A program made the translations under genes and the position numbers. The notes under the pieces are model-generated. The model had not been told where the DNA came from, did no database searches, and saw nothing but the letters and a program-made list of their open reading frames with translations. 64,000 nt of DNA from Acinetobacter sp. WCHAc010034 (GTDB taxonomy: Bacteria > Pseudomonadota > Gammaproteobacteria > Pseudomonadales > Moraxellaceae), in the NCBI RefSeq assembly GCF_001696615.3, contig NZ_CP032279.1:1612001-1676000 (forward strand), written 5' to 3'. Positions 44,231 through 54,890 of the stretch are shown piece by piece (within the stretch, counting starts at the first letter, position 1; every line of letters begins with the position of its first letter).

Positions 44231-44950
44231 TCAGCGCTGCACTTTCAGCTCAATTTCTTCCACGCTGGTGTGGCGCACATCCAGGCCTTTCACCATATAA
44301 ATCACCTGCTCGGAAATATTGCGCGCATGGTCGCCGATGCGCTCCAGAGAGCGCAGCACCCAAAGCACATTCATCACCCGGGTAATATGGCGCGGGTCTT
44401 CAATCATATAGGTCATCAGCGTACGGGTGGCGGACTGGTATTCGCGGTCAATGTCGGCATCCGCCAGCAGCACTTTCAGCGCCTGATCGACATCCAGGCG
44501 CGCAAAAGCGTCCAGGGCGTCATGAATCATCACCCGCACCTGATTGCCGATATGGCGGGTTTCCATATAGCCGCGCGGCGAACCGCCCTCTTCACAGAGG
44601 CTTTGCGCAATGCGGCCGATTTTGGCCGCTTCATCGCCGATGCGCTCCAAGTCGGTATTGGCTTTGGACATGGCAATCACCATGCGCAAGTCAATCGCAG
44701 CCGGATGGCGGCGCGCTAAAATCAGCGTCAGCGCCTCATCAATTTCAGTTTCATAGCGGTTAACCGTATTGTCCTGAAACTGCACATCCACCGCCATGGC
44801 GACATCTGTATCCAGCAGCGCATGAATGGCGTTCGCCACCTGCTGCTCAACCAGGCCGCCCATGGTCATGAATTTGGTGTTCACATCCTGCATGTCTTCA
44901 TTGAATTGCGAAGAAATATGGTGACTCAGCACAGGATTATTTGGACTCAC
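44231..44950 (-). CDS. phoU: Phosphate signalling complex protein PhoU
   Basis: Links the Pst phosphate transporter to the PhoR-PhoB two-component system and represses the Pho regulon when phosphate is plentiful. 239 residues in two three-helix PhoU repeats; metal-site motifs are ILARRHPAAIDLRMVIAMSKANTDLERIGDEA (residues ~76-107) and LWVLRSLERIGDHARNISEQVIYMV near the C-terminus. GTG start at 44950 (MSPNNPVLSHHISSQFN). No pst or pho genes adjoin, so it is separate from the transporter operon here. Confidence 0.94.
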   Translation of the reverse strand: MSPNNPVLSHHISSQFNEDMQDVNTKFMTMGGLVEQQVANAIHALLDTDVAMAVDVQFQDNTVNRYETEIDEALTLILARRHPAAIDLRMVIAMSKANTDLERIGDEAAKIGRIAQSLCEEGGSPRGYMETRHIGNQVRVMIHDALDAFARLDVDQALKVLLADADIDREYQSATRTLMTYMIEDPRHITRVMNVLWVLRSLERIGDHARNISEQVIYMVKGLDVRHTSVEEIELKVQR

Positions 44951-45185
44951 AGGGCGTACTCCACGGCAGCAGATTAAGGCAGATTGTTAAGCGGATATTA
45001 AAGCACATCCATTATGAAAGTTTGATGACGGCTGCATTTTTCTTTGCCGCCCCCGCTCCCCGGCTGCGCCAGCCATGCTCACAGCGCGGTAACAAACAAC
45101 TGCACAATACTACACAGTACGGCGCAGTTTCGGCGATAGAATAGCAGCATTATCAGACTGCTATATTGCCATATTTGATTGCCGG

Positions 45186-46226
45186 GTGCCTGTGCCAAAG
45201 CCTTTTCCTTCCGCCGCAAAGCTCAGCTTTGCCTGTTTCTGCCTGCTCCTGACCGCAGGCTGCCAGCAGCAGCCTGAGCCGCAGCCTGCTAAGGAGCAGC
45301 TGGCGGGGGTGAATGTGCAGCATGAAGCCGCTGACCTCTCGCTGCTGTGCCAAAAGCTGGAACAGGATATGCTGGAGATCAATAATCAGCGCACAACCTT
45401 TGCTCTGGAACAGGTCAATCAGGACCTGAAAGTCTGCCTGCCCCTGCAGGACTTAGCCCAGCAGCGGCGCCTGCTGCAGCGCTCCAATGAAATGTATCAA
45501 AACTTCCTGCAGGCCGAGCGCAGCCCTGTGCAGCAGCTGGCGTTTGAACAGCACGCCTTTGACATGGCGCAGCATCCGACCATTCAGCAAAGCCATTTTG
45601 AACAGCTGGCGCTGCGCGACCAGTACCTGCTGAAGCATCAGGGGCAGGCCTATGTGGAACTGATTGATGCCGGCCAGAGCGGACTGCATTACCGGCGCAG
45701 CCCCGAATATCTGGCGAAAATCTTTGCGCCGTACATGCCGGAAGCCGAGCGCATATTCATTGAAAATTTAGCGCAGCAGAACCTGCAGCCGGCGTTCAGA
45801 GACCAGTCCCTGCTGATTGATGCGCCGGAAACCGCGCGGCGCGCGCTGTTCTGGGAAGACTACATTCAGAAATACCCGAAAAGCAGCTATCTGCAGGATG
45901 CGCAGCAGCTGCTGTACCAGTACAAAGTATTTTTATTCAAAGGCCTGAAAGATACCCCGGTTTCCGGCAGCTATGCCGGCCGCCTGGATGTGCAAGCCGG
46001 CACGGCCGAAGAAATGCAGAAAATCGCCAAGCTGAAGGATTCCGCCCTGGCTCTGCAGGCCGGCCGCTTCCTCAATTTTCTGGAGATGAGCCCGGAACAG
46101 CGCCAGCAGGCCGCCGGCGGGCAAAGCGGCCTCAGCCCCTGGCAGCAGCTGGAACTGCACCTGAATCTGCGCAATCCGGCGCCGCGCTATAAAAAAGACT
46201 GCTTCAGCGACGCCGTCTGCCGCTGA
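45186..46226 (+). CDS. Unknown lipoprotein
   Basis: 346 residues with a long signal peptide ending in the lipobox LTAGC (Cys26), followed by a Gln/Pro linker (QQQPEPQPAKEQ). The mature part is mostly helical and very rich in Gln, Leu and Glu (EQDMLEINNQRTTFALEQVNQDLKVCL; QRRLLQRSNEMYQNFLQ) and ends KKDCFSDAVCR with two cysteines near the C-terminus that could pair. GTG start at 45186; a second GTG six bases later is equally possible. No family recognised. Single gene, 109 bp before the TPP riboswitch. Confidence 0.7.
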   Translation: MPVPKPFPSAAKLSFACFCLLLTAGCQQQPEPQPAKEQLAGVNVQHEAADLSLLCQKLEQDMLEINNQRTTFALEQVNQDLKVCLPLQDLAQQRRLLQRSNEMYQNFLQAERSPVQQLAFEQHAFDMAQHPTIQQSHFEQLALRDQYLLKHQGQAYVELIDAGQSGLHYRRSPEYLAKIFAPYMPEAERIFIENLAQQNLQPAFRDQSLLIDAPETARRALFWEDYIQKYPKSSYLQDAQQLLYQYKVFLFKGLKDTPVSGSYAGRLDVQAGTAEEMQKIAKLKDSALALQAGRFLNFLEMSPEQRQQAAGGQSGLSPWQQLELHLNLRNPAPRYKKDCFSDAVCR

Positions 46227-46334
46227 CCAACTCATTATAAAATAATAAGATTTAAAGCATTTACCAATAAGCATCAGACTAAATTGCCCAGCTGACTATT
46301 CTTTAGCGCCAGACTGGGCTAAGATTTCATCACC

Positions 46335-46448
46335 GCTTGACGGAGCGCGGGTAACAACCCGCTGAGATCGCCTAAATTCTGAATGTGCAGGGTTTGATGG
46401 CGAGTACCGTTGAACCTGATCAGGTTAAGACCTGCGTAGGAATCAAGC
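46335..46448 (+). promoter_or_regulatory. TPP riboswitch (thi box)
   Basis: The thi-box core is visible: GCTGAGATCGCC (from 46371) and GAACCTGATCAGGTTAAGAC followed by CTGCGTAGGAA (46413-46442). The outer stem GCTTGA (46335-46340) / TCAAGC (46443-46448) closes the aptamer. It lies 134 bp before thiC, the usual target; the expression platform would be in 46449-46582. Confidence 0.95.
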
Positions 46449-46507
46449 CATCTGTAAGCCTCAAGCTTCCGATTGATCTGCCGCCGCTGCCGCCCCAAGC
46501 CAGCTGA

Positions 46508-48475
<1,968 letters not shown>

Positions 48476-48516
48476 CGCTGCAAAAAAAAGCGTTTGTGTT
48501 CCCTTAAATCTCAGTT

Positions 48517-48550
48517 AGGATGAAAACAGCCGTTTTCATCCTTTTACTTT
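48517..48550 (+). terminator. Terminator after thiC
   Basis: AGGATGAAAAC (48517-48527), loop AGCC, GTTTTCATCCT (48532-48542), then TTTACTTTTTATT. It ends 12 bp before the nudF start, so nudF-cpdA needs either readthrough or a promoter inside this region. Confidence 0.8.
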
Positions 48551-48561
48551 TTATTAAGCTT

Positions 48562-49182
48562 ATGAATATTATTAAACAAGCTTCCTATAACAATAAAGAT
48601 TACGCCATTGAAGGGCGTGAGCATCTGTTCAGGGGCTTTATTCAGGTCGAGAAAGTCAGACTGCGCCACCGCCTGTTTGCGCAGGACGGCAGCACGCCGG
48701 TGCTTCAGCGCGAGCTGATTCACCGTCCGGAAGCCGCCGGCGTGCTGATTTACAGCCATGAGCAGCGGAAATTCGCCCTGATTGAGCAGTTCCGGATCGG
48801 CGCAATTGATGATGCCGATTCGCCTTGGCAGCTGGAAATTATCGCCGGCGTGCTGGACGGCGCCGAATCGCCTGAAAGCTGCATCCGCAGGGAAAGCCTG
48901 GAAGAATCCGGCTGCGAACTGCGCGGACTGCAGCACCTGTTCAGCTTTTACCCTTCCGCCGGCGCCTGCTCAGAGCTGTTCCACCTCTACAGCGCGCAAG
49001 CCGAGCTGCCTGAACATGGCGGCGTTTTCGGCATGCCGGACGAAGGCGAGAATATTCAGCTGCATATTCTGAACTACGCGGACTTGCCGGAACTGCTGGT
49101 CAGCGGTCGGTTAAAGAACGCGCCTGTCATTATGGCCTTGCAATGGCTGCAGCAGGAAATTCATACTATAAAGAATGTCTAA
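48562..49182 (+). CDS. nudF: ADP-ribose pyrophosphatase (Nudix)
   Basis: Hydrolyses ADP-ribose to AMP and ribose-5-phosphate. 206 residues. The Nudix box is complete: Gly96-x5-Glu102-x7-Arg110-Glu111-x2-Glu114-Glu115-x-Gly117 (GVLDGAESPESCIRR then ESLEESG). The ADPRase hallmark FYPSAGACSELFHLYSAQ follows about 20 residues later. The start at 48562 (MNIIKQASYNN) is preferred over an in-frame ATG 42 bp upstream that lies inside the thiC terminator. It is followed by cpdA, as in E. coli nudF-yqiB-cpdA. Confidence 0.92.
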   Translation: MNIIKQASYNNKDYAIEGREHLFRGFIQVEKVRLRHRLFAQDGSTPVLQRELIHRPEAAGVLIYSHEQRKFALIEQFRIGAIDDADSPWQLEIIAGVLDGAESPESCIRRESLEESGCELRGLQHLFSFYPSAGACSELFHLYSAQAELPEHGGVFGMPDEGENIQLHILNYADLPELLVSGRLKNAPVIMALQWLQQEIHTIKNV

Positions 49183-49192
49183 GGGGAAGGAC

Positions 49193-50002
49193 ATGCCTTT
49201 GCTGATGAATACAGAAACACCTCCGGACTGGACCATCGTCCAGATTTCGGATACGCATCTCATGGATCAGGAAGACCTTGAGTTTGCCGGAATGAATCCA
49301 GAACAGAGCTTTCATGAGGTAATGGCGCATATCACGCAGCGCCTTTCGCCTATTCACGCCATTGTGCATACCGGCGACTTGGCGCAGGTGCCGGTTCAGG
49401 CCACCTATGCGCGCTACCTGCAGCATATGCAGCAGCAGGGCCTTCCGCATTTCCAGGTTCCCGGCAACCATGACGATACCGCGCTTTTCCCCTTTCATCA
49501 GCAGCGCGATCAGGCGCATGTGCTCAGCTTCGGCGCATGGCGCATTGTGCTGCTGAACAGCGCCGTTGCCGGCCAGGTTGACGGCTGGGTCGCGCAGCAG
49601 CAGCTGCAACAGCTGGAGCAGATTCTGGCGCAGCAGGCGGATCAGCATGTGATTATCGCCTGCCATCATCATCCTTTCGCCATGCAGTCGCGCTGGATTG
49701 ACCAGCACAAGCTGAAAAACGCCGAACACTTAATGGATGTGATTGCCAAGCACCGCAACGTCAAGGCCGTGCTGTGCGGCCATGTGCATCAGGACTCCTG
49801 CCATGAATGGCATGGCGTGCAGTTCCTGTCTACGCCCTCCACCAGCGTGCAGTTCAAGCCGCGCAGCGACACTTTCGCGCTGGATCAGTCCGCGCCGGGC
49901 TACCGCGTGCTGCATTTAAGGGAAAATGGCGAGTTTTCCACTGAAGTTGTGCGGGTGAAAATCAGCCAGCCTGAAATTAATCTTCAAATTTCAGGTTATT
50001 AA
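49193..50002 (+). CDS. cpdA: 3',5'-cyclic-AMP phosphodiesterase CpdA
   Basis: Dinuclear metallophosphoesterase that degrades cAMP. 269 residues with the metal ligands in order: Asp20 and His22 (ISDTH), Asp62 (HTGD), Asn92-His93-Asp94 (GNHDD), the histidines in ACHHHPF and GHVHQD. The ATG at 49193 is chosen for its AAGGGGAAGG ribosome site; an ATG at 49175 overlapping nudF is the alternative. Clear co-transcription with nudF. Confidence 0.93.
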   Translation: MPLLMNTETPPDWTIVQISDTHLMDQEDLEFAGMNPEQSFHEVMAHITQRLSPIHAIVHTGDLAQVPVQATYARYLQHMQQQGLPHFQVPGNHDDTALFPFHQQRDQAHVLSFGAWRIVLLNSAVAGQVDGWVAQQQLQQLEQILAQQADQHVIIACHHHPFAMQSRWIDQHKLKNAEHLMDVIAKHRNVKAVLCGHVHQDSCHEWHGVQFLSTPSTSVQFKPRSDTFALDQSAPGYRVLHLRENGEFSTEVVRVKISQPEINLQISGY

Positions 50003-50113
50003 CTTTTCATTTTAATTTTTTTCCATTAATTTATGGCATCTGATGGAAAAGTGATAGATCTAATCCGGCCATCTAAGACTATCAAAATCGAAAAAAAGTC
50101 TATATGATGACGG

Positions 50114-50139
50114 CCCTGCAGGAGGAATCTCCTCAAGGG
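50114..50139 (+). promoter_or_regulatory. Hairpin in the dksA leader
   Basis: CCCT-GC-AGGAG, loop GAAT, CTCCT-CA-AGGG, a two-part stem 70 bp before the dksA start. No T run follows at once, so it is more likely a leader structure than a terminator. Confidence 0.4.
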
Positions 50140-50209
50140 TGGATAAAAAACTTGCATATCACCATATTTTTTGCTTATAGATATATGCATATGATGAGGA
50201 ATGCCCTAA

Positions 50210-50737
50210 ATGGCGAATGACAACCAAAATCAAGTCTTAGATGAACACGCTGATACCGCAGATGAGAAATCTGTAAAACGCGTCCGCAAAGCAAAGCCAA
50301 AGGCCTCTGAAGGCGGTTCTACTGCTAGCTTATTTGGTATTGAGCCTTATCAACCGAAGAAAAATGAAGAATACATGTCAGAAGGGCAGCTTGAGCATTT
50401 CCGCCGCATTCTGCTGGCATGGAAAGCTGAGCTGATGTCTGAAGTCGACCGCACTTTAAACACCATGCAGGACGAAAACACCGCGCTGCCTGACGTGAAT
50501 GACCGCGCAACGCAGGAAGAAGAATTCGCCATTGAGCTGCGCACCCGCGACCGCGAGCGCAAGCTGATCCGCAAAATTGAGCAGTCGATTGAAGCCATCA
50601 AAAATGATGACTACGGCTTCTGCGAAACCTGCGGCATTGAAATTGGCCTGCGCCGCCTTGAAGCGCGCCCGACTGCGACTTTGTGCATTGACTGCAAAAC
50701 CCTGGCAGAGATCAAAGAGAAGCAGAACAACGGTTAA
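50210..50737 (+). CDS. dksA: RNA polymerase-binding transcription factor DksA
   Basis: Acts with ppGpp in the RNA polymerase secondary channel to control rRNA and amino-acid promoters. 175 residues, about 25 more than E. coli because of a charged N-terminal extension (VKRVRKAKPKASEGG). The coiled-coil tip motif DxxDxA is Asp95-Val-Asn-Asp98-Arg-Ala100. The zinc finger is Cys138, Cys141, Cys159, Cys162. Start ATG 50210. gluQ follows after 59 bp, as in many gammaproteobacteria. Confidence 0.96.
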   Translation: MANDNQNQVLDEHADTADEKSVKRVRKAKPKASEGGSTASLFGIEPYQPKKNEEYMSEGQLEHFRRILLAWKAELMSEVDRTLNTMQDENTALPDVNDRATQEEEFAIELRTRDRERKLIRKIEQSIEAIKNDDYGFCETCGIEIGLRRLEARPTATLCIDCKTLAEIKEKQNNG

Positions 50738-50764
50738 GCATGTTCTCCAATAATCCACCCCTCA

Positions 50765-50787
50765 CCCCTCCTTTACTGCAGGAGGGG
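50765..50787 (+). promoter_or_regulatory. Hairpin burying the gluQ ribosome-binding site
   Basis: CCCCTCCT (50765-50772), loop TTACTGC, AGGAGGGG (50780-50787). The 3' arm is the only good Shine-Dalgarno for the gluQ start at 50797. In Shigella the dksA-gluQ gap is known to carry a terminator, but here no T run follows. Confidence 0.55.
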
Positions 50788-50796
50788 GACAGCAGG

Positions 50797-51660
50797 ATGG
50801 CTTATACGGGCCGGTTTGCGCCATCGCCAACCGGCCCTTTGCATTTTGGCTCTTTAATCACCGCGGTGGCCAGCTACTGCGATGCCAAGGCAAACGCCGG
50901 CCAATGGCTGGTGCGCATTGAAGACACCGACATTCCCCGCATCTATCCCGGCAGCGAAGCGCATATCCTGCGTTCAATTGACGCTTTTCAGCTGGAGCCG
51001 GACGCCGAAATCATCTTTCAGAAAGACCGCCTTGAAATCTATGAGTCGGTCATTGAGCAGCTGCATCAGCAGGGCTGGGTTTACGCCTGCCAGTGCACGC
51101 GCAAAATGCTTGGCTCCAATCATATCTATGCCGGCACCTGCCGCGCTTTGGCCCTGCCCTTCGCGGGTCAAGCCATCCGCGTTAAGGTGGATGATCAGGA
51201 AATCTGCTTTGACGACCGCCTGCAGGGCCGGCACTGTTCCAATCTGCAGCGGGATTTAGGCGATTTTGTGCTGAAGCGCCGTGACGGCATCATCAATTAC
51301 CAGCTGGCGGTTGCGGTCGATGACTGCCTGCAGGGCATGACCCATGTGGTGCGCGGCGCCGACCTTCTGGACAATACCGAGCGGCAAATCTGGCTGGGCC
51401 GGCTGCTTGGCTGTCCGGAGCTGCAGTATATGCACCTGCCTCTGGCCATGAATGATCAGGGCCAAAAGCTGTCCAAGCAGAACATGGCGCAGGCGCTGGA
51501 TTTAACTCAGGCGCCGCAGCTGCTGCAGCAGGCCTTGCGCGCGCTGCATCAGCCGGAAACTGAACTGGATGCGCCGGCGCAGATGCTGCGCCAGGCGGTT
51601 GCGCAGTGGGATATCCGCAGGATTCCGCGCGGCACAGCGCTGCAGGGCTGCTATCTGTAA
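50797..51660 (+). CDS. gluQ: Glutamyl-queuosine tRNA(Asp) synthetase
   Basis: GluRS paralogue without anticodon-binding domain that attaches glutamate to queuosine in tRNA-Asp. 287 residues. HIGH-type motif PSPTGPLHFGSL at 9-20, RIEDTDIPR, the zinc-region residues CQCTRK and YAGTCR, and KLSKQN as the KMSKS-type loop. The ATG at 50797 gives the family start MAYTGRFAPSPTG; the upstream in-frame start adds a Pro-rich peptide from the hairpin region. Confidence 0.94.
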   Translation: MAYTGRFAPSPTGPLHFGSLITAVASYCDAKANAGQWLVRIEDTDIPRIYPGSEAHILRSIDAFQLEPDAEIIFQKDRLEIYESVIEQLHQQGWVYACQCTRKMLGSNHIYAGTCRALALPFAGQAIRVKVDDQEICFDDRLQGRHCSNLQRDLGDFVLKRRDGIINYQLAVAVDDCLQGMTHVVRGADLLDNTERQIWLGRLLGCPELQYMHLPLAMNDQGQKLSKQNMAQALDLTQAPQLLQQALRALHQPETELDAPAQMLRQAVAQWDIRRIPRGTALQGCYL

Positions 51661-51826
51661 ATCCGCATTGCGCAGCAATGCTTCCAGCCCCTTCATAAGC
51701 AGATGCAAGGCTTTTTATTTTGGGATTCAGCCCTAAAAGAAAAGCCATCGGCAGCCATCCATTCCGCTGAATTTACTGTCAAAAACGCCAAATTAACCGG
51801 CAATTGGCCTGAACTGCAAAAAAAAT

Positions 51827-51855
51827 GCCGGGCACAGCCTTAAACCATGCCCGGC
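51827..51855 (-). terminator. Terminator after ftsW
   Basis: GCCGGGCA (51827-51834) pairs with TGCCCGGC (51848-51855). On the minus strand a run of T follows (A8 at 51818-51825 on the plus strand). Confidence 0.85.
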
Positions 51856-51878
51856 GTGATGAATCGCATCAATCCGGT

Positions 51879-53075
51879 TTAGAAGCTGGATTCCTCTTTG
51901 CTCGGATTCACCTGATTGGTGGTGGCTTCAATTTTCAGAATCAGGCTGACCATCACCGCGCACATAATCAAAGACGAGCCGCCGTAGCTGATGAACGGCA
52001 GAGTCAGGCCCTTGGTCGGCAGCATGCCCATGTTCATGCCGGCATTCACCAGAATCTGCAGCAGGAAAATAATGCTGATGCCGTAAGCCAGATAGCCGGC
52101 GCGCAGGTACTGATGCTTCAGGGCGCGGTGCCCGATTTTAATGCAGCACACCACCATGGTGAAGGACAGCACCAGCACCGTGGTAATGCCGAAGAAGCCG
52201 AATTCTTCACCCAGAATCGCCAGCATAAAGTCGGTATGCGCTTCCGGCAGGTAGGACATTTTCTGAATGCTGTGGCCCAGGCCGACGCCAAACCATTCGC
52301 CGCGCCCAAAGGCCATCAGCGCATTCGAGAGCTGGTAGCCGGTGCCGAGCGGATCGGCCCAGGGGTTAGTGAAGGACAGCGCGCGCTGCAGGCGGTAAGG
52401 CTCAAAGACAATCGCCGCAGCCAAGCCCAGCACAATGGCGGCCAGAAACGCGATGAACTGAATCGGCGGCGCGCCGGCAAGGAAGAATACCCCCAGAATC
52501 ATCAGGACAATCACCGCAGTTGCACCCAAGTCCGGCTCAGCCAGAATCAGGCCCACGGTGATGATCATGACCGCGCCTAAGCGGAACAGGCCGGACAGGT
52601 TATTGCGCACCTCTTCCGCCCTGCGCACCACATAATCCGCGGTGAAAATTGCCATCATGACTTTGGCGACTTCGGAGGCCTGCAGGGTAAAGCCGGCGAT
52701 GCGGATCCAGCGGGTGGAGCCATTGACCTCGGTTCCGGCCACCAGCACCACCGCCAGCAGCCCGATGGTCAGCAGCCACAGCGGGAAGGTGTTGTTGAAC
52801 CACACATTCATCGGCACCTTATAGGCCAGAAACGCCGCCAGGCAGGCCACCAGAATGGAAATGCCGTGGCGCGTCACATAGTGAAAGGCGTTTTCATGCA
52901 GCCGGTCTGCATAGGGCATGGATGCCGAAGCCACCATGATTGAGCCGATGCACAGCAGGGCCAGAACGCAGAAGATCAGCACATTGCGCATATTGACTTC
53001 GGCAGGCAGCTTGGGCGCCCACCGGCCGTAGGCTTCGTTTATTTTACTTATGGTCGTCTGAGCTAACCCAGCCAT
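51879..53075 (-). CDS. ftsW: Septal peptidoglycan glycosyltransferase FtsW (SEDS)
   Basis: Polymerises lipid II at the division septum together with FtsI. 398 residues, about ten hydrophobic helices. SEDS blocks visible: GSTRWIRIAGFTLQASEVAKV, AEPDLGATAVIVLM, GTGYQLSNALMAFGRGEWFGVGLGHSIQKMSYLPEAHTDFMLAILGEEFGF (about residues 245-295) and LPFISYGGSSLIM. The length and the FtsW-like GxGxSIQK segment distinguish it from RodA. It follows murD by 21 bp on the same strand, an isolated piece of the division and cell wall cluster. Confidence 0.95.
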   Translation of the reverse strand: MAGLAQTTISKINEAYGRWAPKLPAEVNMRNVLIFCVLALLCIGSIMVASASMPYADRLHENAFHYVTRHGISILVACLAAFLAYKVPMNVWFNNTFPLWLLTIGLLAVVLVAGTEVNGSTRWIRIAGFTLQASEVAKVMMAIFTADYVVRRAEEVRNNLSGLFRLGAVMIITVGLILAEPDLGATAVIVLMILGVFFLAGAPPIQFIAFLAAIVLGLAAAIVFEPYRLQRALSFTNPWADPLGTGYQLSNALMAFGRGEWFGVGLGHSIQKMSYLPEAHTDFMLAILGEEFGFFGITTVLVLSFTMVVCCIKIGHRALKHQYLRAGYLAYGISIIFLLQILVNAGMNMGMLPTKGLTLPFISYGGSSLIMCAVMVSLILKIEATTNQVNPSKEESSF

Positions 53076-53096
53076 ACAACTTTCCTTATCGTTCTT

Positions 53097-54455
<1,359 letters not shown>

Positions 54456-54554
54456 TTACGGTCTGTTTTTAAAACTGACAAAATGTTAGCACTTTGCTGT
54501 TTTGAATGCTTTTTCAGTTTTGACTTTCTGGCGGTTTTTTTGTGTCAGCGCGTA

Positions 54555-54582
54555 AAAAAACCGTCATAAAAATGACGGTTTG
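54555..54582 (-). terminator. Terminator of the feo operon
   Basis: AACCGTCAT (54559-54567), loop AAAA, ATGACGGTT (54572-54580). Read on the minus strand it is followed by a T run (A7 at 54554-54560). Confidence 0.85.
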
Positions 54583-54605
54583 CAGTTTTTCTCCGGCAGC
54601 GGATT

Positions 54606-54857
54606 TTATTTCCACTTCACCGCCTGAACTTCAGGCTTTTTTTCGGCAGCATTGTCAGAAACCGCGCAGCCGCAGCCCCCGCCGCAGCCGGCCGCGGCAG
54701 ACGGCTTCAGCCATTTGGCCAAAGCCGTCCAGCCCTGTCTGGCGCAGGCCTCTGAAAGCACCGTAAAGACTGAAGCCGCTGTTTTCGGAAATACTTTCTT
54801 AAACACCACGGCAGCGCTCCAGATCACCAGCGCAGCCACTATTAGAATTTCAATCAT
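54606..54857 (-). CDS. FeoB-associated Cys-rich membrane protein-like (DUF6587 type)
   Basis: 83 residues. One N-terminal helix (MIEILIVAALVIWSAAVVFKK) then a basic region and a cysteine cluster CGGGCGC (Cys58, Cys62, Cys64). It lies 33 bp after feoB on the same strand and ends just before the operon terminator, the place of small FeoB-associated cysteine proteins in other bacteria. Proposed role in Feo function or ferrous iron handling is by position only. Confidence 0.75.
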   Translation of the reverse strand: MIEILIVAALVIWSAAVVFKKVFPKTAASVFTVLSEACARQGWTALAKWLKPSAAAGCGGGCGCAVSDNAAEKKPEVQAVKWK

Positions 54858-54890
54858 TGCAGTCTCCTCTTTTGCGGCTTCGCGGAAAAA

